Below are positions 54,820 to 63,400 of a stretch of DNA of 64,000 nt, piece after piece. Under the pieces are notes generated by a model that worked only from the letters and a program-made list of their open reading frames with translations, was not told where the DNA came from and searched no databases. The position numbers were made by a program, and so were the translations under genes. Numbering within the stretch: the stretch's first letter is position 1; the number at the start of each line of letters is the position of its first letter. The stretch covers positions 1 through 64,000 of the forward strand of contig JAXMBI010000025.1 in the NCBI GenBank assembly GCA_046349955.1, in the 5' to 3' direction. The DNA comes from JBGAPH01 sp046349955 (lineage in GTDB: Bacteria; Planctomycetota; Planctomycetia; Pirellulales; JBGAPH01).

Positions 54820-55464
54820 ATGCCTGCCGCCAGCCCGACCGGCCTCCAGTTCGATCCGCGCCAAGCCGTGCGTTCGTTGCGGCGCAGCGACCCGGTGCTG
54901 GCGGGGCTCGTCGACCGAATTGGGCCGTTCACGCATGATCCACCGAGGATGCAGAGCCCCTTCGAGGCGCTTGCGCGGGCCATCGTGTATCAGCAGCTCT
55001 CGGGCAAGGCCGCGGCCACGATTTACGGTCGCCTGATGCTGTTGACGCCCGGCCGGAACGGGTTCCGCCCCACCAACCTGCTCGCGCTTTCCGACGCTCA
55101 GATGCGCGGCGTCGGTCTGTCGACCAACAAGTGCCTGGCGCTGCGTGATCTGGCTGCCAAAACGCTCGACGGCACGGTCCCAACGCTGGCGCGGCTGCGG
55201 CGGCTCGGCGACGAAGAGATCATCGAGCGGCTCACGGCGGTGCGCGGCATCGGCCGCTGGACCGTCGAGATGCTGCTGATGTCGCGCCTCGGGCGGCCCG
55301 ATGTTCTGCCCGTCGACGACCTTGGGGTGCGCAAGGGCTTCATGCAGACCTACGGCCTGGCGGGGATGCCCACCAAGATCGAGCTTGTGGAGCACGCGGA
55401 GCGCTGGCGTCCGTTTCGCTCGGTGGCGAGTTGGTACATGTGGCGGGCGCTCGATTCGCTGTAG
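54820..55464 (+). CDS. AlkA-like DNA-3-methyladenine glycosylase II
   Basis: A 214-residue HhH-GPD glycosylase. The helix-hairpin-helix ERLTAVRGIGRWTVEMLLM (about 140-160) is followed by the catalytic Asp in VLPVDDLGVRKG (about 170). The N-terminal AIVYQQLSGKAAATIYGR is also typical. It lacks the N-terminal beta domain of E. coli AlkA and so matches the short Mag1-like form. It removes alkylated purines. Divergent from the cardiolipin synthase gene, 99 bp between starts. Confidence 0.9.
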   Translation: MPAASPTGLQFDPRQAVRSLRRSDPVLAGLVDRIGPFTHDPPRMQSPFEALARAIVYQQLSGKAAATIYGRLMLLTPGRNGFRPTNLLALSDAQMRGVGLSTNKCLALRDLAAKTLDGTVPTLARLRRLGDEEIIERLTAVRGIGRWTVEMLLMSRLGRPDVLPVDDLGVRKGFMQTYGLAGMPTKIELVEHAERWRPFRSVASWYMWRALDSL

Positions 55465-55848
55465 CGAAAGGCCCTGAACAGGCTCGAGCGCCATGCTTGT
55501 GCGGTGCTTCGGCAGTCTGCTCCTCGATCGCGGGCGTGGCAAATCGCTTTCCACGCGCTGTCTAGTCGATTGCCTCCGCGGGGCCCGGTTGCTACCTAAC
55601 CGATTTGCAATCTAGCGGATCGTCGCTGTAAGCCGCTTATTTGCAGTCGGTTGCATCAGACGCTGGCCGCGCGCTCGCTCGGGCCTAAGTCGTTGGCACG
55701 ACCTCTGCGTTGCCAGCATCCGCCCTCCCAACGGATTGGCTCCGCCCTGCGGCGGACCGGATCTTCCCGCTCGCTGTTTGCGCTCGCGGTGCGCGCGGAG
55801 CCAATCGTTCTCGAGGCGCCACACATTTAGGCCCGGAGGATCTGGTAC
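55465..55848. other. Intergenic region before the SulP gene
   Basis: About 384 bp with no credible gene. The middle (55590-55650) is less GC-rich and may hold the promoter of the transporter gene; no clear box or hairpin was found. Confidence 0.5.
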
Positions 55849-57570
55849 ATGGCCACCGCTTCGCTGTCCGCCGCCAATGGCGTCGCCTCGTCGCTCGAGA
55901 AACCGCAAAACGGGTTGGCCGGGCTCAAGCACCTGCGCTACGACATTGCCTCGGGCATCGTCGTCTCGCTCGTCTCGCTGCCCCTCTCCTCGGGCATTGC
56001 CATCGCCTCGGGCGTGCCGCCGATCTATGGCCTGATCTCGGCCATCATCGCCGGGCTCGTGTTTCCGCTGATCGGGGGTTCCTATGTCACGATCGCCGGC
56101 CCGGCGGCGGGCTTGGCGCCGGCGTTGCTCGCCATCATGGTGACGATGGGGGGCGCCGGAGACGCCGATCACCTGGGCGCCGGCTACAAGTACTTGCTCG
56201 TGATCATCTTCATGGTCGGCTGCGTGCAGATCGCGCTGGCGGCCCTCAAGTTGGCTCGCTTCGCCGGCATCATTCCGGTGGCGGTCGTCGAAGGCATGCT
56301 GGCGTCGATCGGCCTGCTCATCATCGTCAAGCAACTTCCCATGTTCTTCGGCTACACCGGCAAGGTGCATGCCCATGAGTTCTTCGAATACGTAAGTGAG
56401 GCGCCGAACTTCGCCCGGGGCCTGACGCCGGCGGTGTTCGCCGTGTCGCTGAGCTGCCTGGTGCTGATGCTCGTGTTGGGGTCGATCAAGAACGTGCGGC
56501 TGTTGAAGGTCGTGCCGCCGCAGCTCATCGCGGTCGTGTTCGGCGTGGGCTTGGGCTATGCCCTGAATGTGGGCAGCCTGACCGGCAACTTCCTCATCAA
56601 GCTGCCGGAAACTCCGTTCCACGGCGTACATCTGCCCGACTTCGCGGGGATGTTGGCGCGGCAGGACCTGTGGTACGCCGCGATCCTGGGCGTCATTACG
56701 CTGACGATGATCGACGGCGTCGAGTCCTTGGCCACGGCCATGGCGATCGACCGCATCGATCCCTTCAAACGCAAGTCGATGCCCAACCGCGTGCTGTTGG
56801 CGATGGGCGTGTGCAACATCTGCTCGAGCCTGGTGGGCGGTCTGACGATCATCCCCGGCGGCGTGAAGAGCAAGGCCAACATCGCCTCGGGCGGCCGAAC
56901 GCTGTGGGCGAACTTCACCAACGCGATCTGCCTGATCTTTTATCTGGCCGTGGCCGCTCCGCTGATCAACATGATTCCCAAGGCGGCCCTGGCGGCCGTG
57001 CTCGTCTATACGGGCTGGAAGATGTGCGAACCGCTCGTGTGGCGGCACATGGCCCACATTGGCAAGGAACAACTCGCCATCTTCTCCGTGACCGTGCTGG
57101 CGACCCTGCTCACCGATCTGCTCTGGGGCATCGTGATCGGCGTCATGGCCAAGTTGGTGCTCAACTTCGTGCTCTCGCGGCGCGGATTGCTGGGCTACAC
57201 CGCCGACGAAATCGCCACGCCCACCTGGCTGCAGAGCGCGGGGGATTTCTTCCGCAATCCGGTGCATCGCCGTGAACAATTGGCCGACGGCTACCACTTG
57301 TACCTCAACAAGCCGCTCGTGTGCTTCAACACGATGAAGCTCACCCAGGAGTTGGATCTGGTGCCTAAAGACGCCAAGGCCGTGTTCGTGCACCTCGAGC
57401 GGCGAGTGTCTCTCGTCGACCACACGTCCTTCGAGAATCTCGATTACTCGATCCAGGAGTTCTCGCAGTGCGAGGTGCCGGTCAGCCTGGTAGGACTCGA
57501 CCGCATGCGGCCGCTCTCGCGCTACCACTGCTGCACCCACGTGGCGGGGCCGACGCTCGTCTCCGCGTAA
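55849..57570 (+). CDS. SulP-family anion transporter (sulfate or bicarbonate)
   Basis: A 573-residue transporter with GGAGG ten bases before ATG 55849. The 10-14 membrane helices of the SLC26/SulP fold run from about 28 to 450: SGIVVSLVSLPLSSGIAIASGVPPIYGLI and the VTIAGPAAGLAPAL loop are conserved. A reduced STAS domain is at about 470-560. It could carry sulfate, bicarbonate or another anion with sodium or proton; this lineage (also called SulP/BicA-like) is often mis-labelled, and the substrate is not fixed by sequence. The next gene starts 52 bp on. Confidence 0.88.
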   Translation: MATASLSAANGVASSLEKPQNGLAGLKHLRYDIASGIVVSLVSLPLSSGIAIASGVPPIYGLISAIIAGLVFPLIGGSYVTIAGPAAGLAPALLAIMVTMGGAGDADHLGAGYKYLLVIIFMVGCVQIALAALKLARFAGIIPVAVVEGMLASIGLLIIVKQLPMFFGYTGKVHAHEFFEYVSEAPNFARGLTPAVFAVSLSCLVLMLVLGSIKNVRLLKVVPPQLIAVVFGVGLGYALNVGSLTGNFLIKLPETPFHGVHLPDFAGMLARQDLWYAAILGVITLTMIDGVESLATAMAIDRIDPFKRKSMPNRVLLAMGVCNICSSLVGGLTIIPGGVKSKANIASGGRTLWANFTNAICLIFYLAVAAPLINMIPKAALAAVLVYTGWKMCEPLVWRHMAHIGKEQLAIFSVTVLATLLTDLLWGIVIGVMAKLVLNFVLSRRGLLGYTADEIATPTWLQSAGDFFRNPVHRREQLADGYHLYLNKPLVCFNTMKLTQELDLVPKDAKAVFVHLERRVSLVDHTSFENLDYSIQEFSQCEVPVSLVGLDRMRPLSRYHCCTHVAGPTLVSA

Positions 57571-57621
57571 TTCAAGAAAGTCGCTTGCTCTCCGTTCCTC
57601 GTTCGTCGAAAGGTTGCCGTC

Positions 57622-58230
57622 ATGTCGGATTTCCGAGTCGCGATGGGGGCGGATTTGCTGGGCTCCCATCGGGACTCGCCGGGAGCGGCCCAGGCAATCG
57701 CCTTTAGCCGCGTCGCGGGGGGCCGGCCGCATAGCTTTTGGCTCGGCCGCCGACGCTGGAACTCCGTTCTCAGCACGGGCGCCTTGGGCGCCTTGATGCT
57801 GCTGGCGGCGGCATTCTTGACGCGCGAGCTGTCTGCCACGCCGCTGCTCCGCTTGGAGATTGGCGTGGTGGCGGCGCTGCTTGGCCTGGGCGGAGGGGCC
57901 TGCGTGCTGTGGGCCTTGAACGCACTGCTGGGACGCTTTGTGCTCGATCAGCGTGGGCTGCGGCTTTCCGCGGTCATCTCGGGATTCGCCGTGGAGTGGC
58001 AAGATTTGGCGGCTTGGGAAGTCCGTAGCCGCCCGCGATTCTTGGGCGGCCCTGGCGTGCGGCTGTGGCTCCGGCAGGCGCTGGCCCCCGTGACGGTCCC
58101 CGGCGAATGGCTTTCAAGCGAGGATTGCAACGCCATCCATGCGTTGTTGCAGGCCACGGCGCCTGAACTCGAGGGCGCAAAGAGCGCCGGGCCGAATAAT
58201 CGCGCGGCCATGGCGAGCGGCCTGGCGTAG
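57622..58230 (+). CDS. Membrane protein with PH-like tail, unknown function
   Basis: A 202-residue protein with two membrane helices (about 49-67 and 76-100) and a C-terminal beta-rich part (LDQRGLRLSAVISGFAVEWQ) that looks like a bacterial PH or YdbS-type domain. ATG 57622 follows AGGTTGCCGTC. It may be co-transcribed with the SulP gene. No functional motif recognised. Confidence 0.6.
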   Translation: MSDFRVAMGADLLGSHRDSPGAAQAIAFSRVAGGRPHSFWLGRRRWNSVLSTGALGALMLLAAAFLTRELSATPLLRLEIGVVAALLGLGGGACVLWALNALLGRFVLDQRGLRLSAVISGFAVEWQDLAAWEVRSRPRFLGGPGVRLWLRQALAPVTVPGEWLSSEDCNAIHALLQATAPELEGAKSAGPNNRAAMASGLA

Positions 58231-58246
58231 GCCGGCTGAATCGCTC

Positions 58247-59704
58247 TTAGTGCCCGGCCTCACCGTCGTCCGCTCGCTCGAGCCCCGAGTCGAACGCTCG
58301 AAGTTTTGCGCGCAACGTCATCCGTGACAGACCAAGCAACTCCGCGGCCCGCTGCTGGTTGTTGCCCGTGGCCCGCATGGCCTCTTCCACGAGAATCTTC
58401 TCGACCGCCGAGATCACCTGTCGGTACACGTCCCCCGGCCCTTCCGCCAGCAGCCGCCGAGTGAGCGCCTCGACGTCCAGACCGGGCGCTGCAGCCGATG
58501 TCGTTCCGCGGGCTCCAGAAGCGCCAGGGGATGACGTGCGCCGGCATGATTCCGGCAGGTAGTCCGCCGTCAACACATCGCCGGTCGCCTGCACCATGGC
58601 GAACCGCACGGCGCTCTGCAACTCTCGAATGTTGCCGGGCCAGTTGTGCGCGGCGAGCGCCTTTTCGAACTCGGGAGTGACGGTGCGGACGTGCTTGCCC
58701 AACTCTCGGTTCGCCCGCCGGATGAAGTGCGACGTGAGCAAAGGGATGTCTTCGACCCGCGTTCGCAGCGGAGGCAGCGCGATCACGAAGCCGTTGAGCC
58801 GGTAGAACAGATCCTGCCGAAACGCGCCTTCGGCGACCATCGTCTCGAGATCGCGGTTCGTGGCGGCGATGATCCGCACGTCCGTGTGAATCGTTTGGTT
58901 TCCGCCCACGCGTTCGAACTGCTGCTGTTGCAGCAGCCGCAGCGCCTTGGCTTGCGTGGCCGGGCTCATGTCGCCGATCTCGTCGAGGAAGATCGTGCCG
59001 CCGTTGACCTGCTCGAACTTGCCGATGCGGCGCTGGTCGGCGCCAGTGAACGCGCCCCGTTCGTGGCCGAAAAGCTCGCTCTCGAGCAGCGTCTCGCTCA
59101 GCGCCGCGCAATTGACCGCCAGAAACGGCTTCTCCTGGCGCTGGCTATAGTGGTAGATCGCCCGGGCCACCAACTCTTTGCCGGTGCCGCTCTCTCCCAA
59201 GATCAGCACCGTGGCGTCCTGCGGCGCCACGCGGCCGATAGTCTTGTACACCTCGTGCATCGCCGGCGAATTGCCCACGATCACGTCGGCGTCGATCTCT
59301 TCCCCTTCGTCCGGCGCCACCACCGCCGGCACGCGGCTCAGCCGCCCCATGTCGATCGCTTGTGTCACCTGCTTGCGCAACCGGCTCAGATCGACCGGCT
59401 TGACGAAGTACTCGAAGGCGCCGCGGCGCATGGCCTCGATCGCCGTTTCCGTTTTCGCGAAGGCCGTCATGATGATCACCGGCAGCCGGGGATCGATCTG
59501 ATGGATCTGCGAAAAGGCGTCGAGCCCCGACATGTCCGGCAGCCGCACGTCGAGCAACACCACGTCGGGCTTCTCGCGCCGCACCATCTCGATGCCCGCG
59601 GTGGCCGTTTCGGCCGAGAGCACCGTGAGCGTGGGCGAGGAGAGCGTTTCGCGGATGGTGAACGCGATGTTGGGCTCGTCGTCGATGACCAAGAGCTTAG
59701 GCAT
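58247..59704 (-). CDS. NtrC-family sigma54-dependent response regulator
   Basis: A 485-residue regulator. The receiver domain (1-120) has Asp52 in LLDVRLPD and Lys102 in YFVKPVD. The AAA+ domain (about 140-375) has Walker A GESGTGKE and the canonical GAFTGA loop. The Fis-type HTH is at about 440-475 (NNQQRAAELLGLSRMTLRAKL). It activates sigma54 promoters when phosphorylated by the kinase encoded just upstream, whose gene end overlaps this start by 8 bp. Targets unknown. Confidence 0.95.
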   Translation of the reverse strand: MPKLLVIDDEPNIAFTIRETLSSPTLTVLSAETATAGIEMVRREKPDVVLLDVRLPDMSGLDAFSQIHQIDPRLPVIIMTAFAKTETAIEAMRRGAFEYFVKPVDLSRLRKQVTQAIDMGRLSRVPAVVAPDEGEEIDADVIVGNSPAMHEVYKTIGRVAPQDATVLILGESGTGKELVARAIYHYSQRQEKPFLAVNCAALSETLLESELFGHERGAFTGADQRRIGKFEQVNGGTIFLDEIGDMSPATQAKALRLLQQQQFERVGGNQTIHTDVRIIAATNRDLETMVAEGAFRQDLFYRLNGFVIALPPLRTRVEDIPLLTSHFIRRANRELGKHVRTVTPEFEKALAAHNWPGNIRELQSAVRFAMVQATGDVLTADYLPESCRRTSSPGASGARGTTSAAAPGLDVEALTRRLLAEGPGDVYRQVISAVEKILVEEAMRATGNNQQRAAELLGLSRMTLRAKLRAFDSGLERADDGEAGH

Positions 59705-61337
59705 GGGGCGGTCCGTGCGGCGGATCGGTAACGAAGGGGAGCCGGACCTCGAAGACCGCCCCGCCGCCGGGCCGCGGGAAGTAGCGGATATCGCCCTGAT
59801 GCGATTCGGCGATCCGCTGGCAAATCGACAACCCCAGCCCCGTGCCCGTCTCCTTGCTGGTGACGAACGGCTCGAAGATGCGGCTGGCCAACTCGGGAGG
59901 AATGCCGGGGCCGTTGTCGGACACGCGGATCACGAGGTGAGCCTGACTTCCCTCGCTCCCTTCGGCCAAGATCCGCAAGGCGTCGTGCAAGGTCGCGCCC
60001 TCGTGATCGACCGCGGCCGGGCTGAGCGGCTCGTCGATCCGGGTGAGCAGCACCTCGATCCAACCGCCATGCTGCAGGGCATCGAGCGCGTTGAGCAGCA
60101 GGTTCAACAGCAACTGGCGCATTTGCCCGGCGTCGACGGTGGCCCACAGCCCGCGCTCCGGCAAGCGGCAGCGGATTTCCGCCTGCTGTTGACGGGCGCG
60201 GGGCGTCACCAGGTCGATGGCGTTCTCCGCCACCGCGACCAGATTCGTAGGCGACTTCTCGGGCACCGGCGGGCGGGCGAAGTCGAGAAAGCTCTGAATC
60301 GACTCCTCGAGTCGGCCGATCTCGTCGTCGAGCACATGCAGCGAACGGCCGGTGAGGCCCGCCGTTTCGCCGCGCTCGAGCGCCCCCTGCACGAGCATTT
60401 TGATCGGCATGAGCGGGTTGCGCAGTTCGTGCGCCATGCCGGCGGCCAACTGCCCTACTTGGGCCAATTGCTCGCTGCGCAACAGCTCGTGCTCGCGCTG
60501 CTGCAGCCGTTCGAGCATCGTGCCGATGTGCGACTCCAGATGCCGAAGGCCGTCTTCCAGGTCGTGAATGTCGCCCGTGCGCAGGAAGGTCACCGGGCGC
60601 ACGCCGTCGGTGAGCTTGCCGGCCATGTCGCGCACGGTGACGTCGAGTTGCACCACGCCGCGCCCCACCGTGCGGGCAATGCCCACCCCCATGAGCAGCC
60701 CGGCGATGCCGCCGCAGATGCCCAGCAGCAGGAAACCCACCCGCAGCGTGCGGGCGGAGCCGCGGGCCGCCTGGTTCGTGCGGTCGACGACCTCCTGGTT
60801 GAGCAGAAAGCACTCCCGGCAAGGCTGCAGCACATCGGTGAGCACGACGTCGGCCAGGCGGCTCAGTTCGGCTTCCTCGGCCTCGGTAAGCGGCCGCATC
60901 GCAGCCGCGGCGGCCAGCGGCTGAAAGGCGTTGAAGAATCCCCGGTAGCCGCGCTCCACCACGGCGACCAGTTCTTGCTCGCGGTCGGTGCGGGCCGACT
61001 CGAGGGCGTTGGCCAACAGCGTGTCGGTCCGCTCGTGGATCTGCTCCACGTTCGCCAAGTGGCTGGCCACTTTGGTTCGCAGATAGAGATTCACCTGATA
61101 GCGAATCTCTCGCATCTCCATGTAGAGGTCCTGGTCGATCACCATCCCGCGGACTTCGCGGGCCAAGACGTCGTTGTTCGTTTGTTGCAGTTCGTGAACT
61201 TTCCAAGCCGCCACGGCCGCCAGCGCGACCAGCACCGCGGCCAAGGCCACCATCGGCCCGGCAATTTGGAAGAAGACGAGGGAGCGAAAGGGAGACTGAG
61301 GCATGTGGCGGCTGGGACTGCGGACGTGCGTAGGCAC
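59697..61337 (-). CDS. Sensor histidine kinase of the NtrB class
   Basis: A 546-residue kinase, GTG start at 61337 (ATG 61304 is possible). Two membrane helices (about 20-45 and 200-222) flank a periplasmic all-helical sensor (about 46-199) containing a Cys pair LQPCRECFLL. A HAMP-like segment precedes the His-box GMAHELRNPLMPIKML (about 305) and an HATPase domain with NLLLNALDAL, DNGPGI and GTGLGLSI. Its partner response-regulator gene overlaps its 3' end. Confidence 0.95.
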   Translation of the reverse strand: MPTHVRSPSRHMPQSPFRSLVFFQIAGPMVALAAVLVALAAVAAWKVHELQQTNNDVLAREVRGMVIDQDLYMEMREIRYQVNLYLRTKVASHLANVEQIHERTDTLLANALESARTDREQELVAVVERGYRGFFNAFQPLAAAAAMRPLTEAEEAELSRLADVVLTDVLQPCRECFLLNQEVVDRTNQAARGSARTLRVGFLLLGICGGIAGLLMGVGIARTVGRGVVQLDVTVRDMAGKLTDGVRPVTFLRTGDIHDLEDGLRHLESHIGTMLERLQQREHELLRSEQLAQVGQLAAGMAHELRNPLMPIKMLVQGALERGETAGLTGRSLHVLDDEIGRLEESIQSFLDFARPPVPEKSPTNLVAVAENAIDLVTPRARQQQAEIRCRLPERGLWATVDAGQMRQLLLNLLLNALDALQHGGWIEVLLTRIDEPLSPAAVDHEGATLHDALRILAEGSEGSQAHLVIRVSDNGPGIPPELASRIFEPFVTSKETGTGLGLSICQRIAESHQGDIRYFPRPGGGAVFEVRLPFVTDPPHGPPHA

Positions 61338-61583
61338 ACTACAATCTTACCACGGCCGGCGCGATTGGGCCGAGGCGACTACTCCCCTGGCGCTCGGTCA
61401 CGGCGCCGATTTCCGGTCGGTTTGACCGCGGAGCAACGGCCCGGCGAGCCGCCGGCTTCACGGCCGACGGTTTCGGGGTTGCCGTGCCGCGGTCGCATGC
61501 GCGCTCGAAAGGTCGCAGCGTCGGGACCCCACGTGGCGACGATCTCGCCCGTTTCCGGCCTCCCTGGGAGCTGGCGGCGGGAA

Positions 61584-61604
61584 CGGCGGGGAAAAACCCC
61601 GCCG
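61584..61604. repeat. CGGCGGGG-N5-CCCCGCCG hairpin, copy 2
   Basis: A perfect 8-bp stem around AAAAA, 22 bases beyond the stop codon of the DUF1501 gene. Same stem as 7931-7951. The gap 61338-61626 holds nothing else identifiable. Confidence 0.6.
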
Positions 61605-61626
61605 CTCGCCAATCCCTGCGCGGCGC

Positions 61627-63027
61627 CTAGGCCAGCGCCTCATGGATCGCCGTGCCTTGGCAGAAGTGCAGCGGGCGGCCCGTGGGGTCGGGAAACGTCG
61701 CGTCGGGGTCGACGCCCAGGGCACGGTAGGCTGTGGCCAGGTAGTCTTGCGGCGTCACCGGGTCGACCGCCGGGTAGGCTGCGTGGCGGTCGCTCGCGCC
61801 GTGAATGTAGCCGCCGCGCACTCCGCCGCCTGCCAAGAGGCCGCTGTAGCAGAAGGGCCAGTGTTCGCGCCCCGCGTTGTTCGCGGTGATCTGCGGCCGG
61901 CGGCCAAACTCGCCTACCCAGCAGACGAGCGTTTGCTCGAGCAGTCCCCGCTCGGCCAGGTCTTCGAGCAGCGCGCTCAGCGCCTGATCGGCCGGCGGAA
62001 TCAGGTCGTTCTTCAGGCGGTTGAAGTTGTCGCCGTGGGTGTCCCAGAAGTTGCGGCCGTCGTCGTGCCAGTTCACGTTGACCACTGGCACGCCCCGCTC
62101 CACCAGCCGCCGCGCGAGCAGCACGCACTGCCCGTGGATGTTGCGGCCGTAACGGTCGCGCATCGCAGCCGGCTCTTGCTCCAGGTCGAACGCGGCGCGG
62201 GCCTCGGGCGAGGCGAGCAGCGAGAATGCCTGTGCTTGGCAAGCGTCGAGCGTGGCCGCTTCGGCCTGGTCTTCGAGCCGCGCGCGCTGGCGATCGATTT
62301 CGTGCAGCAAGCGGCGGCGGTCGTCCAAGCGTCCGGGCGCTAGGTCGGCCGGCAGGCTCAGTTCGGCGACGCGCCAGTCAGCTTTGCTCGGATCGCCGCC
62401 GAGCAAGAACGGGTCGTATTTGCGGCCGAGCCAACCTCCGTTCTGCCCGGGCGCGCGTCCGCCGGGCGCCGCCGGATGATAGGCCAGCCAAGGCAACGTG
62501 ACGAACGGCGGGAGCGCCGCCGAGGGACCGCGCAGCCGCGCCATCACCGAGCCGAAATGCGGAGTGTCGCGCTGGCTGGGGGGCTCGGCGTCGCTGCGGA
62601 CCACGGGGGCGAGATGCCCGGTGAGCGTGGTGTGCCCGCTGGAAAGATGCGCGGGGTCGTCGTGTCCCAGCGAGCGAATCACCGTCAGCTTGTCGGCCTG
62701 TTGGGCCAGCCGCGAAAAGTGCTCGCTCAAGTGCAGCCCCGGCACGCGGGTGGGAATCGTGCCGAAGGGGCCGCGGACTTCGGCCGGCGCGTCGGGCTTG
62801 GGATCAAACGTGTCGAGCTGGCTTGGCCCGCCCCACATGAACAGGAAGATGCACGACTTGGCCCGACCGCCGCTCGCCCCCGCCATCGCTGGCCGCGCGC
62901 CCAGCGTGCCTGCGCCCAAGCCCAGGCACCCGAGCGCCCCCGCCTGCAGCAATCGGCGGCGACTGAAGCGCAGCGTCTGCTGGAAGTCGGCGCAGCCCGC
63001 AGAAGCAACAGCGGCGGCGCGAGTCAT
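61627..63027 (-). CDS. DUF1501 family protein, Tat-exported
   Basis: A 466-residue protein with a Tat-like N-terminus (FSRRRLLQAGALGCLGLGAG). DUF1501 is an alkaline-phosphatase-superfamily (sulfatase-like) family: FLFMWGGPSQLDTFDPKP near residue 62, RSLGHDDPAHLSSGHTTLTG and the C-terminal CWVGEFGRRPQITANNAGRE are the metal-site regions. In planctomycetes it is usually paired with a DUF1549/DUF1553 cytochrome gene; none is adjacent here. Likely periplasmic hydrolase of unknown substrate. Confidence 0.92.
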   Translation of the reverse strand: MTRAAAVASAGCADFQQTLRFSRRRLLQAGALGCLGLGAGTLGARPAMAGASGGRAKSCIFLFMWGGPSQLDTFDPKPDAPAEVRGPFGTIPTRVPGLHLSEHFSRLAQQADKLTVIRSLGHDDPAHLSSGHTTLTGHLAPVVRSDAEPPSQRDTPHFGSVMARLRGPSAALPPFVTLPWLAYHPAAPGGRAPGQNGGWLGRKYDPFLLGGDPSKADWRVAELSLPADLAPGRLDDRRRLLHEIDRQRARLEDQAEAATLDACQAQAFSLLASPEARAAFDLEQEPAAMRDRYGRNIHGQCVLLARRLVERGVPVVNVNWHDDGRNFWDTHGDNFNRLKNDLIPPADQALSALLEDLAERGLLEQTLVCWVGEFGRRPQITANNAGREHWPFCYSGLLAGGGVRGGYIHGASDRHAAYPAVDPVTPQDYLATAYRALGVDPDATFPDPTGRPLHFCQGTAIHEALA

Positions 63028-63400
63028 CGGCTCGGCTCCTCGAGGGCGGCAGGGAAAGCGGGAGGCAGGTTAGGGCGGGGTGAGGCGCAGCAGGCGCTGC
63101 GGGGGCGGGAACGGCTTTCAGCCGTCTCTCCAAAATGCTACGGGATCGCAATGCGGCGGGCAACCCGAGTGTTGAGGCGGCGCCTAGATTCAGAACCCAA
63201 AACCAAGGTCGACAGCAAGGAGCGTACGGCGCTCGAGCTCTTGGCTCGCCGGCTGCAGGAGATCCTGAGCAGTCATTGGCGGGGCCCGCTGGGGAGGCGC
63301 TCGCTGACGCGAAATTGCTATCCCCACGCGCTGTGGGCGCCGCCGCCGCCCCGGTCGACTGGCGCGAGCGCAGTACGGCGACTTGTCTCACGACGGTTGC
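63028..63400. other. Intergenic region, no confident gene
   Basis: About 373 bp between two leftward genes. A plus-strand frame at 63135-63404 (89 codons) is open, but its composition (Ala/Gly/Arg/Pro-rich) and overlap with the next gene make it unconvincing. The DUF1501 promoter should lie here. Confidence 0.5.

Noticed and set aside
55612..58002. A 796-codon minus-strand frame
   Set aside because: Antisense to the SulP transporter; His/Gln/Arg-rich with no domain.
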